A stretch of DNA of 64,000 nucleotides from Pseudomonas sp. CHM02 (GTDB lineage: Bacteria; Pseudomonadota; Gammaproteobacteria; Pseudomonadales; Pseudomonadaceae), in NCBI RefSeq assembly GCF_000612585.1, contig NZ_JFCA01000002.1, positions 1 to 64,000 on the forward strand. The letters run 5' to 3'. Under the pieces are notes generated by a model. The model ran no database searches, was not told the DNA's origin, and saw only the letters and a list, made by a program, of their open reading frames with translations. Positions 26,991 through 35,441 of this stretch are shown here, piece by piece; the first letter of the stretch is position 1; every line of letters begins with the position of its first letter. A program made the translations under genes and the position numbers.

Positions 26991-27019
26991 ATAGAAAGAA
27001 GCGAAGGGCTTCTTTCTAT
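26991..27019 (-). terminator. Perfect 12-bp hairpin downstream of ivy
   Basis: ATAGAAAGAAGC (26991-27002), five-base loop, GCTTCTTTCTAT (27008-27019). It starts about 40 bases after the ivy stop, and on the minus strand the 3' arm is U-rich and ends in ATTTG. It is a likely end of the ivy operon, though the stem is AT-rich for a terminator. Confidence 0.5.
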
Positions 27020-27059
27020 GTACGCCGGTCCCGCAGACGACAAACGCGTCAGACGGAAC

Positions 27060-27527
27060 CTAGTACCAATTCGGATCTTTCTTCAGCTGCTCCATCAGCA
27101 GCTTCTGCATGCCTTCATCCGGTTTACCGATAAAACGGTAATCGGCGTGCCGCGTTGGGGATTTGTCCGCCGGCAGGCCGGCCGGGACTTCCACCAACAT
27201 GGCGTAGGCATCTTCCTTGTCGAGGCTGAAGGCAACGATGAGGCGCTTGCTCAGGCAGGTATCCGCGGTTTCGCAGAGCGGCCCGACCAAGTACTTGTCG
27301 CCATCTTCTTCCACGGCATTCATTTGCTCGGCGGTGCCCGACAGGTTCATGACCCATTCCGGCAGACGCTCTTCTTTCTTCACCACGCCTTGCCAGGTCT
27401 CGCGGTATTGCGGGTCCGCGCTGAGCAATTCGTTGGCTCGGGACTGACCGTCATTGGCGGCCATCGCCAAGCCGCTGCCGCCCAGAAGCAGGGCGGCAGT
27501 AATGGCTTTGAAGGACAAAGTGGTCAT
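27060..27527 (-). CDS. ivy: Ivy-type inhibitor of vertebrate lysozyme
   Basis: The ATG at 27527 with GAGG ten bases upstream gives 155 residues. The signal peptide ends at AMA-A (about 24). The CETADTC segment, with two cysteines five residues apart, matches the disulfide-bridged inhibitory loop of Ivy proteins. It is periplasmic and protects peptidoglycan from C-type lysozymes. The start lies two bases after the DUF1328 stop, so the two are one operon. Confidence 0.85.
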   Translation of the reverse strand: MTTLSFKAITAALLLGGSGLAMAANDGQSRANELLSADPQYRETWQGVVKKEERLPEWVMNLSGTAEQMNAVEEDGDKYLVGPLCETADTCLSKRLIVAFSLDKEDAYAMLVEVPAGLPADKSPTRHADYRFIGKPDEGMQKLLMEQLKKDPNWY

Positions 27528-27529
27528 TT

Positions 27530-27694
27530 TCAGCCTCGGCCGCGACGACCAAAGAAGAAGGAAGCGATGAACATCACCAGGAAGACCACAAACAGAATTT
27601 TTGCGATACCCGTGGCGGTGCCCGCGATACCACCGAAGCCCAGGACTGCAGCCACAATGGCGATGATCAGAAATGTGATTGCCCAACTCAACAT
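27530..27694 (-). CDS. DUF1328 (YtjA-type) small membrane protein
   Basis: A 54-residue protein beginning [17 protein letters not shown], with two hydrophobic helices (about 5-25 and 30-48), [15 protein letters not shown] between them and the basic end GRRGRG. This is the DUF1328/YtjA family. The SD AAGGAG is ideal. In P. aeruginosa related genes respond to envelope stress; the pairing with ivy suggests the same, by inference. Confidence 0.9.
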   Translation of the reverse strand: MLSWAITFLIIAIVAAVLGFGGIAGTATGIAKILFVVFLVMFIASFFFGRRGRG

Positions 27695-27773
27695 GGTGAT
27701 TCTCCTTATGCTTCTTTAAGAGGTAACAGCGGTAGTGCCGTGCGGCCACTCAACACGAGCGGCCTTTTGGTGC

Positions 27774-28058
27774 CTAGAACACCCAACGCTCCTGGGATGG
27801 CAGCTCACTCAGGGAAGACTCCTGGTCAACCATCCGCAATTGCGGGGCTGTCACGTCGGCAGCAACACTGCCGACGGAACGGAAATGGGTCTGGGTCATG
27901 GCCGGACGTTCGAACTGGGGAATCTGCTGCTGACTCTGCTGCCAATGTTGCAACTGCTGGCCGCCAATCAACGTGACCATGAGGGCCAGGCTGGCAAACA
28001 AACCTTGTTGCAAGCGCAGGGGCGATACACGCAGTTGGCTGAGGGTTTGGCGAGTCAT
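27774..28058 (-). CDS. Small membrane-anchored protein of unknown function
   Basis: A 94-residue protein from the ATG at 28058, which has GGAG eight bases upstream; an in-frame ATG at 28076 lacks an SD. The basic N-terminus (MTRQTLSQLRVSPLRLQQ) is followed by one hydrophobic segment (about 21-34, GLFASLALMVTLIGG), a Gln-rich stretch and a polar tail ending ERWVF. It looks like a single-pass protein with a periplasmic tail. I do not recognise the family. It has a sigma-54-like promoter and probably reads into DUF1328-ivy, 79 bases downstream. Confidence 0.65.
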   Translation of the reverse strand: MTRQTLSQLRVSPLRLQQGLFASLALMVTLIGGQQLQHWQQSQQQIPQFERPAMTQTHFRSVGSVAADVTAPQLRMVDQESSLSELPSQERWVF

Positions 28059-28100
28059 GCTGCTGTTCTCCCGCATTCTGATTATTCGTCAGGAGAGGTA

Positions 28101-28117
28101 TTGCAGAGCGCATGCCA
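28101..28117 (-). promoter_or_regulatory. Sigma-54-type promoter of the small membrane protein
   Basis: On the minus strand, CTGGCATGCGCTCTGCAA contains GG (28116-28115), exactly ten bases, then GC (28104-28103), the -24/-12 pattern. Predicted start about 28091, 33 bases before the ATG. The -24 box differs from TGGCACG at one base. Confidence 0.55.
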
Positions 28118-28435
28118 GCTTTTTTACAAAATAAAAACCAATAAAATCAAATAGTTAAGTATTTGTAATCATATGAGTGCCCAGCATCCTGCACGATGCC
28201 TCCCTGGGAGCCGTGCGAAATGCACGATGTCCAGCGGTCGGATGAAGGGATAGAACACAGGAGCGCGTTGCCGAACTGGCAAGAAGGCATGAAAACGCCA
28301 TCAGGCGGGGCTTTGTAGGACACGTTGCAGATACCTGCACGACGTTGGCTTTTATCGATCAGAATGAACCATGCAACTTGCCCGATTATTCCGGGACTAA
28401 ACACCATCATTCATAGTTTAAGGAGCGCGGGACAG
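28118..28435. other. Intergenic region between the small membrane protein and algB
   Basis: About 320 bases without a gene. The left part is A/T-rich, as expected upstream of a sigma-54 promoter, where an activator would bind. TGCACGATG occurs at 28190-28198 and 28221-28229, with a related TGCACGACG at 28337. GCATC/GATGC forms a short hairpin overlapping the first. The algB promoter was not identified. Confidence 0.45.
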
Positions 28436-29782
28436 ATGGAATCAGCCAAGGAACTTCAAGGCCGCATTCTTTTAGTGGATGACGAATCCGCGATCCTCCG
28501 CACCTTCCGTTATTGCCTGGAAGATGAAGGCTACACCGTTGCCACCGCCAACAGCGCTGCCCAGGCAGACACCTTGATGCAGCGCCAAGTGTTCGACTTG
28601 TGCTTCCTCGACCTGCGCCTTGGCGAAGACAATGGCCTGGACGTGCTGGCCCAGATGCGCATTCAGGCGCCATGGATGCGCGTGGTGATTGTCACCGCCC
28701 ATTCGGCGGTCGACACCGCTGTGGATGCAATCCAGGCCGGTGCCGCTGATTACTTGGTAAAGCCCTGCAGCCCGGACCAGTTGCGCCTCGCCACTGCCAA
28801 ACAGCTGGAAGTGCGCCAGCTTTCTGCGCGCCTTGAAGCCCTCGAAGGCGAAGTGCGCCAACCGAAAGATGGCCTCGACTCCCACAGCCCGTCGATGATG
28901 GTGGTGCTGGAAACGGCGCGCCAGGTCGCCGGGACAGATGCCAACATTCTGATCCTGGGCGAGTCCGGCACCGGTAAAGGCGAGCTGGCTCGCGCCATTC
29001 ACGGTTGGAGCAAACGCTCGAAGAAATCCTGCGTGACCATCAACTGCCCGTCGCTGACGGCGGAACTGATGGAAAGCGAGTTATTCGGCCATAGCCGTGG
29101 TGCCTTTACCGGCGCCAGCGAAAGCACCTTGGGCCGCGTCAACCAGGCTGACGGCGGAACGCTGTTTCTTGACGAGATCGGCGATTTTCCCCTGACGTTG
29201 CAACCAAAGTTGCTGCGTTTCATCCAGGACAAGGAATACGAGCGTGTGGGTGACCCGGTCACTCGCCGCGCCGACGTACGCATCCTCGCCGCCACCAACC
29301 TGAACCTGGAAGACATGGTGCGTGACGGCCGCTTCCGCGAAGACCTGCTGTACCGCCTCAACGTGATCACCTTGCACCTGCCACCGCTGCGCGAGCGCAG
29401 TGAAGATATCCTGACCCTGGCCGACCGGTTCCTGGCGCGCTTCGTCAAGGAATACGCCCGACCGGCACGCGGTTTCAGCGATGAAGCGCGCGAAGCGCTG
29501 CTCAACTACCGTTGGCCGGGGAATATCCGCGAACTGCGTAACGTGGTGGAACGCGCCAGTATCATCTGCCCACAGGAGAAGGTCGAAATCAGCCACCTCG
29601 GGATGGCCGAGCAGCCAACCAACAACGCTCCGCGCATTGGTGCGGCACTGAGTTTGGACGAGCTGGAGAAAGCCCACATCGGCGCCGTGCTCGCCACCAG
29701 CGACACCCTGGACCAGGCGGCTCGCACCCTGGGCATCGACGCGTCGACCCTGTACCGCAAACGCAAACAGTACAACCTGTGA
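28436..29782 (+). CDS. algB: NtrC-family response regulator AlgB
   Basis: The ATG at 28436 follows AAGGAG and gives 448 residues. The receiver domain has phospho-acceptor D59 and K109 (LVKP). The AAA+ domain (about 150-380) has Walker A GESGTGKG (175-182) and GAFTGA (222-227), the loop that contacts sigma-54. The C-terminal Fis-type HTH is TLDQAARTLGIDASTLYRKRK. With KinB it controls alginate, virulence and quorum-linked genes in P. aeruginosa. Ten bases separate it from kinB. Confidence 0.95.
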   Translation: MESAKELQGRILLVDDESAILRTFRYCLEDEGYTVATANSAAQADTLMQRQVFDLCFLDLRLGEDNGLDVLAQMRIQAPWMRVVIVTAHSAVDTAVDAIQAGAADYLVKPCSPDQLRLATAKQLEVRQLSARLEALEGEVRQPKDGLDSHSPSMMVVLETARQVAGTDANILILGESGTGKGELARAIHGWSKRSKKSCVTINCPSLTAELMESELFGHSRGAFTGASESTLGRVNQADGGTLFLDEIGDFPLTLQPKLLRFIQDKEYERVGDPVTRRADVRILAATNLNLEDMVRDGRFREDLLYRLNVITLHLPPLRERSEDILTLADRFLARFVKEYARPARGFSDEAREALLNYRWPGNIRELRNVVERASIICPQEKVEISHLGMAEQPTNNAPRIGAALSLDELEKAHIGAVLATSDTLDQAARTLGIDASTLYRKRKQYNL

Positions 29783-29792
29783 GCTGTACCCT

Positions 29793-31580
29793 ATGAAGTT
29801 AGCGATGAAGCTGCGCACTCGATTGTTCCTGAGCATCTCAGCGCTGATTACCGTCGCTCTGCTGGGGTTGATCCTGGGCCTGGTGAGCGTCATGCAAATG
29901 GCCAAGACCCAGGAATCCCTGATTCGCAGCAACTTCATTACCCTGGACCTGGGACTGAAACTGCGCCAGAGCCTGGGCGATCAGTTGATCATGATGCTGG
30001 AGGATCGCCCTGACCCCGTGGCACTGCAAGCCTCCAAGCAGCGCTACTTCGACCTGCTGGACCAGGGTATTGCCCATGAACAGCATGACGGTCGTGGGAC
30101 AGGCTTCAGCCAGGCCCGAGGCCAGTATCAGCAACTGCTGGAGGCCTTTGACGAATCCCAGCAACCGACTCCTGCGCCAGGCACGAAGGATAAGCTCACC
30201 GACACCTTCAATACGTTGCGCAATGGCCTGATCAACGAACACAAGCAGGCGCTGGAAAACATCAGCAACAGCGAGCACAAGTCCCGTGAGCGCGCCTTGC
30301 TGATCGCCGGGTTGCTGGGGTTGGTGGGGCTCGCGGTGTTGATCATCGGGTTCGTGACGGCGCATGGCATCGCCCGGCGTTTTGGCGGGCCGATCGAAGC
30401 ATTGGCCAAGGCGGCGGACAAGATCGGGCAAGGCGATTTCGAAGTGACGCTGCCGATCTCATCGGCGGCCGAAATGAACCAGCTGACCCGCCGCTTCGGC
30501 ATCATGGCCGAGGCGTTGCGCCAGCATCAGGCGACCAATGTCGATGAACTGCTGGCCGGCCAGCAGCGCCTGCAAGCGGTGCTCGACAGCATCGACGATG
30601 GCCTGCTGATGATTGACCGCCAGGGTCGCCTGGAGCACCTCAACCCCGTGGCCCAGCGCCAACTGGGCTGGGACGAGCAACGCCTCGGCCAGGGCCTGGG
30701 CGAGGCGCTGGCGCGGCCGGAACTGGATGAACAACTGCAACTGGTACTGCGCGGCGGCAACCTGGAACGAGCGCCCGACGATCTGGAAGTGGAAGTCGAA
30801 GGCGAACTTCGCCTGCTGACCTACAGCCTGACCCCCGTCAGCCATATCCAGGGGCATATCCTCGGCGCGGTGATGGTGCTGCATGACGTCACCGAACAAC
30901 GCGCGTTCGAGCGGGTGCGCAGCGAGTTCGTATTGCGCGCCTCCCATGAGCTGCGGACGCCAGTGACCGGCATGCACATGGCATTCGGGCTGTTCCGCGA
31001 GCGCGCGAAGTTTCCGGCGGACTCCCGTGAAGCGGACCTGCTGGATACGGTCAATGAAGAGATGCAGCGGTTGATGCAGTTGATCAACGACCTGCTCAAC
31101 TTCTCGCGCTATCAGAATGGCCTGCAGAAACTCACGCTGGGGCCGTGCGATGTCACTGATCTGCTCGAACATGCCCGTGCGCGCTTCGTCGAGCCGGCCA
31201 ACGCGCAAGACATCGAACTGCTGGTAGAAGCTCAATCCGACTTGCCCCGGCTGTACGCAGACCAGGCACAGCTGGAGCGGGTGCTCGACAACCTGCTGGG
31301 CAACGCCCTGCGCCACACCGCCGCGGGCGGGCAGATTCGTCTGCAGGCCCGCCGCCATGGCGAGCGGGTCATCATCAGCGTCGAGGATAACGGCGAAGGT
31401 ATCGCCTATGGGCAGCAAGGGCGGATCTTCGAGCCCTTTGTCCAGGTGGGTCGCAAGAAAGGCGGCGCCGGCCTGGGGCTGGCGCTGTGCAAGGAGATCG
31501 TGCAACTGCACGGCGGCCGCATGGGTGTGTACTCGCGGCCGGGGCAGGGCACTCAGTTCTACATGGCGTTGCCTTTGTAG
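29793..31580 (+). CDS. kinB: Sensor histidine kinase/phosphatase KinB
   Basis: A 595-residue kinase with two membrane helices (about 11-33 and 169-189), a periplasmic four-helix-type domain between them, HAMP (about 190-245), PAS (about 255-365) and the phospho-acceptor ASHELRTP with H385. The ATPase has NALRH, DNGEGI and GAGLGLAL. H385 and P390 are in the same positions as in P. aeruginosa KinB, where they separate kinase and phosphatase functions. The UAG stop lies inside a degenerate REP element. Confidence 0.95.
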   Translation: MKLAMKLRTRLFLSISALITVALLGLILGLVSVMQMAKTQESLIRSNFITLDLGLKLRQSLGDQLIMMLEDRPDPVALQASKQRYFDLLDQGIAHEQHDGRGTGFSQARGQYQQLLEAFDESQQPTPAPGTKDKLTDTFNTLRNGLINEHKQALENISNSEHKSRERALLIAGLLGLVGLAVLIIGFVTAHGIARRFGGPIEALAKAADKIGQGDFEVTLPISSAAEMNQLTRRFGIMAEALRQHQATNVDELLAGQQRLQAVLDSIDDGLLMIDRQGRLEHLNPVAQRQLGWDEQRLGQGLGEALARPELDEQLQLVLRGGNLERAPDDLEVEVEGELRLLTYSLTPVSHIQGHILGAVMVLHDVTEQRAFERVRSEFVLRASHELRTPVTGMHMAFGLFRERAKFPADSREADLLDTVNEEMQRLMQLINDLLNFSRYQNGLQKLTLGPCDVTDLLEHARARFVEPANAQDIELLVEAQSDLPRLYADQAQLERVLDNLLGNALRHTAAGGQIRLQARRHGERVIISVEDNGEGIAYGQQGRIFEPFVQVGRKKGGAGLGLALCKEIVQLHGGRMGVYSRPGQGTQFYMALPL

Positions 31581-31643
31581 GAACCCGGCTTCTGGCGATA
31601 GTGGTTTTGACGGTGCCATTGCCGACAAGCCGCGCCCCTACAG
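31576..31643. repeat. Degenerate REP doublet overlapping the kinB stop
   Basis: TGTAGGAACCCGGCTTCTGGCGATAG resembles the GGAGCCGGCTTGCCGGC class with several changes, and an inverted partner GCCGACAAGCCGCGCCCCTACA lies at 31621-31642. The kinB TAG stop is the TAG of this repeat. Confidence 0.65.
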
Positions 31644-31645
31644 GA

Positions 31646-32422
31646 TCACCGGCGATTCAACGCCCGCAGGATCGCAGCACTTTCCGCATCCGGCGTGCCA
31701 TCAAACAGCGACGGCCGGAAATGCATCTGGAACGCCGCGATCACATGACGCGTGGCCACATCCAACTCTCCGGTCTGGGGCGTCTGGTAGCCCAGGTGCG
31801 CCAATTCTTCCTGGAACCAGGTAATGCTCGGCAGCTCAGTGGCGTATTGCACCTGGAAACGCGCAACGGCCTGGGCATCCGGCCAGACGCCCAACCCTTC
31901 ATCGGCCAGGCGCTTCCAAGGGAACAGCGGGCCCGGGTCCAGTTTGCGCAGCGGCGCAATGTCACTGTGACCAATGATGTTCTTGGGGTCGATGCCATTG
32001 CGCTTGCTGATGTCCTTGAGCAACACCACCAGCGACTTCACCTGTGCTTCGGAGTACGGATACCACAGCCGGCCTGTCGGCGTGTCCTTGTAGCCAGGGT
32101 TCACTATCTCGATACCAATGGAGCTGGAGTTGAGCCAAGTGCGGCCCATCCACTCGCTTTCCCCGGCATGCCAGGCGCGCTGGCTCTCATCCACCAACTT
32201 GTAAATGGTGCCTGAGGCGTCGTCGCCGATCAGGTAATGGCTACTGACCTGGCCGTGGGTGAGCAACGCCAGGGAGCGCTCAAGGTTGGTGGAGGTGTAA
32301 TGCACGACCACGAACTGCACGCGGTTGTCGTGGTTCACCGAGGGATGGCTGGTGTCCAGGCGAGGGCCGCTGGCACAGCCCGCAAGCATTAGAAACATAA
32401 AGGCGAAGCACAAGGATTTCAT
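31646..32422 (-). CDS. ampDh2: N-acetylmuramoyl-L-alanine amidase (AmpDh2-type lipoprotein)
   Basis: A 258-residue lipoprotein with lipobox LAGC (C16). The amidase_2 domain has zinc ligands H41 (VVHYTS), H152 (GHSDIAP) and D162. A peptidoglycan-binding helical domain lies at the C-terminus (about 195-255). It cleaves the amide between MurNAc and the peptide stem in the periplasm, and in P. aeruginosa AmpDh2 helps set AmpC induction. It lies next to kinB, as in that species, on the opposite strand. Confidence 0.9.
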   Translation of the reverse strand: MKSLCFAFMFLMLAGCASGPRLDTSHPSVNHDNRVQFVVVHYTSTNLERSLALLTHGQVSSHYLIGDDASGTIYKLVDESQRAWHAGESEWMGRTWLNSSSIGIEIVNPGYKDTPTGRLWYPYSEAQVKSLVVLLKDISKRNGIDPKNIIGHSDIAPLRKLDPGPLFPWKRLADEGLGVWPDAQAVARFQVQYATELPSITWFQEELAHLGYQTPQTGELDVATRHVIAAFQMHFRPSLFDGTPDAESAAILRALNRR

Positions 32423-32510
32423 GGCGGAAGACGTTACGCTGAAGACGATAATGCAACAGTGTAACGTACCGATTGTGACCCAGCCGTCAAATTACAAAAT
32501 GGAACATCTT

Positions 32511-34556
32511 TTAGGCCGCCTGGACCTGGTTGCGCCCCGCAGCCTTGGCCCGATACAGCGCCGCATCGGCACGCTTGAGCGCCAGGTCACTGCGCTCTCC
32601 CGGCAGGAACTGCGCCACGCCCATGGACACCGTGATCGTCACCGGCTCGCCCTTGAAGTGAAACGGGCATGCTTCAATCGCTGCCCGCAACACTTCGCCC
32701 ACTGCCAGGGCATCCGCCAAGGCTGAGTCAGGCATCAGCAACACAAACTCTTCGCCGCCAAAGCGCGCGATAAAGTCGGTCGGGCGCAGGCGCTTGCGCA
32801 ACACGTTGGCGATGATTTTCAGTACCTTGTCGCCCGCCAGGTGGCCGTAGCCATCGTTGATGCGCTTGAAGTGATCGAGGTCCAGCATCGTCAGCGAGAG
32901 GCTGTTGCCACGCTGGTGCCAGGCGTTGACCTCCTGATCGAGCCGCTCGCTCCAGGCAGCGCGGTTGGGCAGGCCCGTGAGCGGATCGATCAAGGCCTTC
33001 TGGCGCTGTACCTCCAGGTGCTCGCGGTAGCCCTGGGCTTCCTGCTCCATATTGGCAACCCGCTCGGCCAAGCCTTTCAGGCGCGCCGCCGTTTCCTGCT
33101 CGCGCTGGTCACGCTGTTGCTGGTGCACGTCCATGGTCCCGAGCAGGCCTTCGAGGTGGCTTTCCAGTACGTGCTTGAGGCTGTCCAGGTCGGCGGCCTC
33201 CTGCACGCTGCTTTGCAGGCCGTCGACCTGTTCGCGGATTTGCGTGTCCAACTCGCGCGCGGCCGAACGGCTATCGGCATGACCATCGCTGGCCACCTGC
33301 AAATGCCCCTGGAACGCTTCAAGGCGCTCGTTGAGCTGCTTGAGGTAAGCCTCGAACTCATGCTGGCCGCTGTCGGTGATCGCCAGCATCAAGACCGCCA
33401 GGTCGTCGAGGATCGGCAGCAGTTCATACCAATTCAAGCCATGGGCCAGACGCTCACGCATGGCTTCGGCCTGGGGCCGGTGGCGCTCGGGCAGCGACAG
33501 CTCTTCCAGCAGGCCAAGCAGGGTGTCTTCAATGTGTTTGGCCACGGAGCTGTAGGACGGCTCCGGCGAGTCGGGCAGGGAATACGGGCCGTCCGCTTGC
33601 AACTCGTCAGGGTCGGCCCGCTCGACCTCCAGCACGGGCGGGAGCGACAGGCTACCGATGACGGTCTCATCCAGGGCTTCGACCTGAACGTCTGGTGTTT
33701 CGATGAAGGCGGCGAGGGCGCTTTCCGGTGCAGTGTCTTCGGCCTGAGATTCGGGCGCGACACGCGCCACGGGCACTTCAACCGGAGCAGTTTGAGCGGG
33801 GGGCTCGTAGACAAACGTTTCGCTGGTAGCATCGGCAACCTTGGCGAGGGCGGCCGGCTCGATTGCGAGGGCAACCTTTTCTCGAGGCTGCGGCGCAAAG
33901 GCGCGCAAGGCTTGCGTCAGTTCTTCTGACTGCTCGGACTGAGCAGGCTCGGCGATAGGCTTGGCCGCTGCGGGTTGCGGAGCAGGGCCGGGCGCTGGCT
34001 CGCTTGCCACCGCCTCGTTCGCGACGTCCTTGGAACCAAACAAGCGCTGCAGAAGCCCAGGCCCTGGCCGCGTGGTTTCGCCGTCCGGCTCCAGGTTGTT
34101 CAGCGCCTGACCTTGCAGGCCGCTCAATTCACTGAGCAGCAGCGGAATCTCACGGGCCTGGCTGACCCGACCGTCCAACTGCTTGGCAAACGTCTTCAGC
34201 GGCCTGGCCACCTCACGAGGCAGAGGCAGCCTCTGCAGTTGTGTGACCAGGGAGGTCAGCGCGGTGCTGATCTGGTCGACCCGGGTTTCGCGGCGCTGCT
34301 CCGAATCCAGTACGGCTTTTTCCAGGCGCGGCAGCAAGGCCGCGAGGGCGGCGTCCATATCATCGGTACGGACAACATCGCGCATTTCCTTCATGCATTG
34401 GTCGACCGCGCGGTCGGTGCCCTCGGCAGCCAGCGTGCTGCGCACCAGCCCACGGCGTAGCAGGTCGAGGCGGGCGGCCCAACGGCGTTCGAGCTTTTCT
34501 TGTTGCTCGATGCTTTTGAGGTACTTCTCTTTCCAGCGCTGGGCGTCGTCGCTCAT
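32511..34556 (-). CDS. dgcH: GGDEF diguanylate cyclase
   Basis: A 681-residue cytoplasmic protein. The GGDEF domain occupies about 515-680, with active site GGEEF at 600-604 and an intact inhibitory I-site RPTD (591-594), so it should make c-di-GMP and be feedback-inhibited. The N-terminal half is helical (about 1-140), then a long Pro/Ala/Glu-rich linker (about 165-320), then a second helical region (about 330-510). There is no membrane segment. The position between the ampDh2 and EEP genes matches PA5487 (dgcH). Its start overlaps the EEP gene stop (ATGA). Confidence 0.88.
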   Translation of the reverse strand: MSDDAQRWKEKYLKSIEQQEKLERRWAARLDLLRRGLVRSTLAAEGTDRAVDQCMKEMRDVVRTDDMDAALAALLPRLEKAVLDSEQRRETRVDQISTALTSLVTQLQRLPLPREVARPLKTFAKQLDGRVSQAREIPLLLSELSGLQGQALNNLEPDGETTRPGPGLLQRLFGSKDVANEAVASEPAPGPAPQPAAAKPIAEPAQSEQSEELTQALRAFAPQPREKVALAIEPAALAKVADATSETFVYEPPAQTAPVEVPVARVAPESQAEDTAPESALAAFIETPDVQVEALDETVIGSLSLPPVLEVERADPDELQADGPYSLPDSPEPSYSSVAKHIEDTLLGLLEELSLPERHRPQAEAMRERLAHGLNWYELLPILDDLAVLMLAITDSGQHEFEAYLKQLNERLEAFQGHLQVASDGHADSRSAARELDTQIREQVDGLQSSVQEAADLDSLKHVLESHLEGLLGTMDVHQQQRDQREQETAARLKGLAERVANMEQEAQGYREHLEVQRQKALIDPLTGLPNRAAWSERLDQEVNAWHQRGNSLSLTMLDLDHFKRINDGYGHLAGDKVLKIIANVLRKRLRPTDFIARFGGEEFVLLMPDSALADALAVGEVLRAAIEACPFHFKGEPVTITVSMGVAQFLPGERSDLALKRADAALYRAKAAGRNQVQAA

Positions 34557-35431
34557 GCAAGGGGTCCGCGAGGGCCGGGGCTCAACGCGGGTAATGCATC
34601 AGCCGTGAGCGAACCCGGCAGACGAATCTCTACCGCGACCGGCAGGTGATCGGAGATGGGCTGCGCCAGCACCTGCACACTCTCGAGTGTAAGGGTAGGA
34701 CTGAGCAGGATATGGTCAAGACAGCGTTGCGGGCGCCAGCTGGGAAACGTGGCTTCGGCTTGCGGTGCCAGTAGCCCGAGGTCGCGCAACGGAGAATTCT
34801 GCAACAGGTCGCTGGCGTGGGTGTTCATGTCCCCCATCAGCACCTGATGTTTGTAATTGCCAATCAGCTCTCGGATGTAGGCCAGTTGCATAGTGCGGGT
34901 GCGCGCACCCAACGCCAGGTGCATCATCACTACCACCAAGGCCTCCGGGCCTTCGCCAAAACGCACAAGGATCGCACCCCGGCCCTTGGGGCCTGGCAGC
35001 GGGTGGTCTTCGATGGCAGAGGGCTTCAAGCGGCTGAGCACGCCATTGCTGTGTTGTGCCAGGCGCCCGAGGTTGCGATTGAGTTGCTGGTACCAGTAGG
35101 GAAAGGCGCCGAGCTGGGCCAGATGCTCCACCTGGTTGATGTAACCGGAACGCATGCTGCCGCCATCGGCTTCCTGCAGGGCAACCAGGTCGAAGTCGTT
35201 CAACAGGTTGCCGATCTTTTGCAGGTTGCCGGCCCGCCCGTTGTGGGGCAGCAAGTGCTGCCAGCCACGGGTGAGGTAGTGCCGGTACTTCTCGGTGCTG
35301 ATGCCCACCTGGATATTGAAGCTCAGCAGGCGCAGGCGGCTGTCCGCCGGCAGGCCCGTAGACTCCAGGTGATGTTCGTTGACCTGCGGATCATGCAAGC
35401 CAACCACACGTTCAGTACCCCAGCGGCGCAT
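34553..35431 (-). CDS. Endonuclease/exonuclease/phosphatase family protein
   Basis: A 292-residue protein with the EEP fold: LLSFNIQVG, DLVALQEADGG (metal-binding Glu), LMGDMNTHASD and the final SDHLPVAVEI with catalytic Asp-His. No signal peptide. It starts 10 bases after the dsbA stop and overlaps dgcH by four bases, so it is co-translated with a diguanylate cyclase. Substrate (nucleic acid, phospholipid or inositol phosphate) cannot be told from sequence. Confidence 0.85.
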   Translation of the reverse strand: MRRWGTERVVGLHDPQVNEHHLESTGLPADSRLRLLSFNIQVGISTEKYRHYLTRGWQHLLPHNGRAGNLQKIGNLLNDFDLVALQEADGGSMRSGYINQVEHLAQLGAFPYWYQQLNRNLGRLAQHSNGVLSRLKPSAIEDHPLPGPKGRGAILVRFGEGPEALVVVMMHLALGARTRTMQLAYIRELIGNYKHQVLMGDMNTHASDLLQNSPLRDLGLLAPQAEATFPSWRPQRCLDHILLSPTLTLESVQVLAQPISDHLPVAVEIRLPGSLTADALPALSPGPRGPLA

Positions 35432-35441
35432 GACGGACCCC

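Larger units (their letters stand above)
26333..27059. other. 727-base region between gltP and ivy
   Basis: No convincing protein gene. The gltP promoter must lie at the left. It also holds a plus-strand intrinsic terminator with no gene before it (26521-26548), a broken inverted repeat TTAGTGTCGG (about 26684) / CCGACACACTAA (about 26740), and a 12-bp perfect hairpin at 26991-27019. Parts have lower GC than the neighbours. An 83-codon frame at 26688 has no SD and atypical codons. Confidence 0.5.

Noticed and set aside
27743..27768. GGCCACTC/GAGCGGCC hairpin with TTTT between DUF1328 and the small membrane gene
   Set aside because: The T-run is on the plus strand, where no gene precedes it; on the minus strand it lacks a T-run, so it probably does not split the operon.
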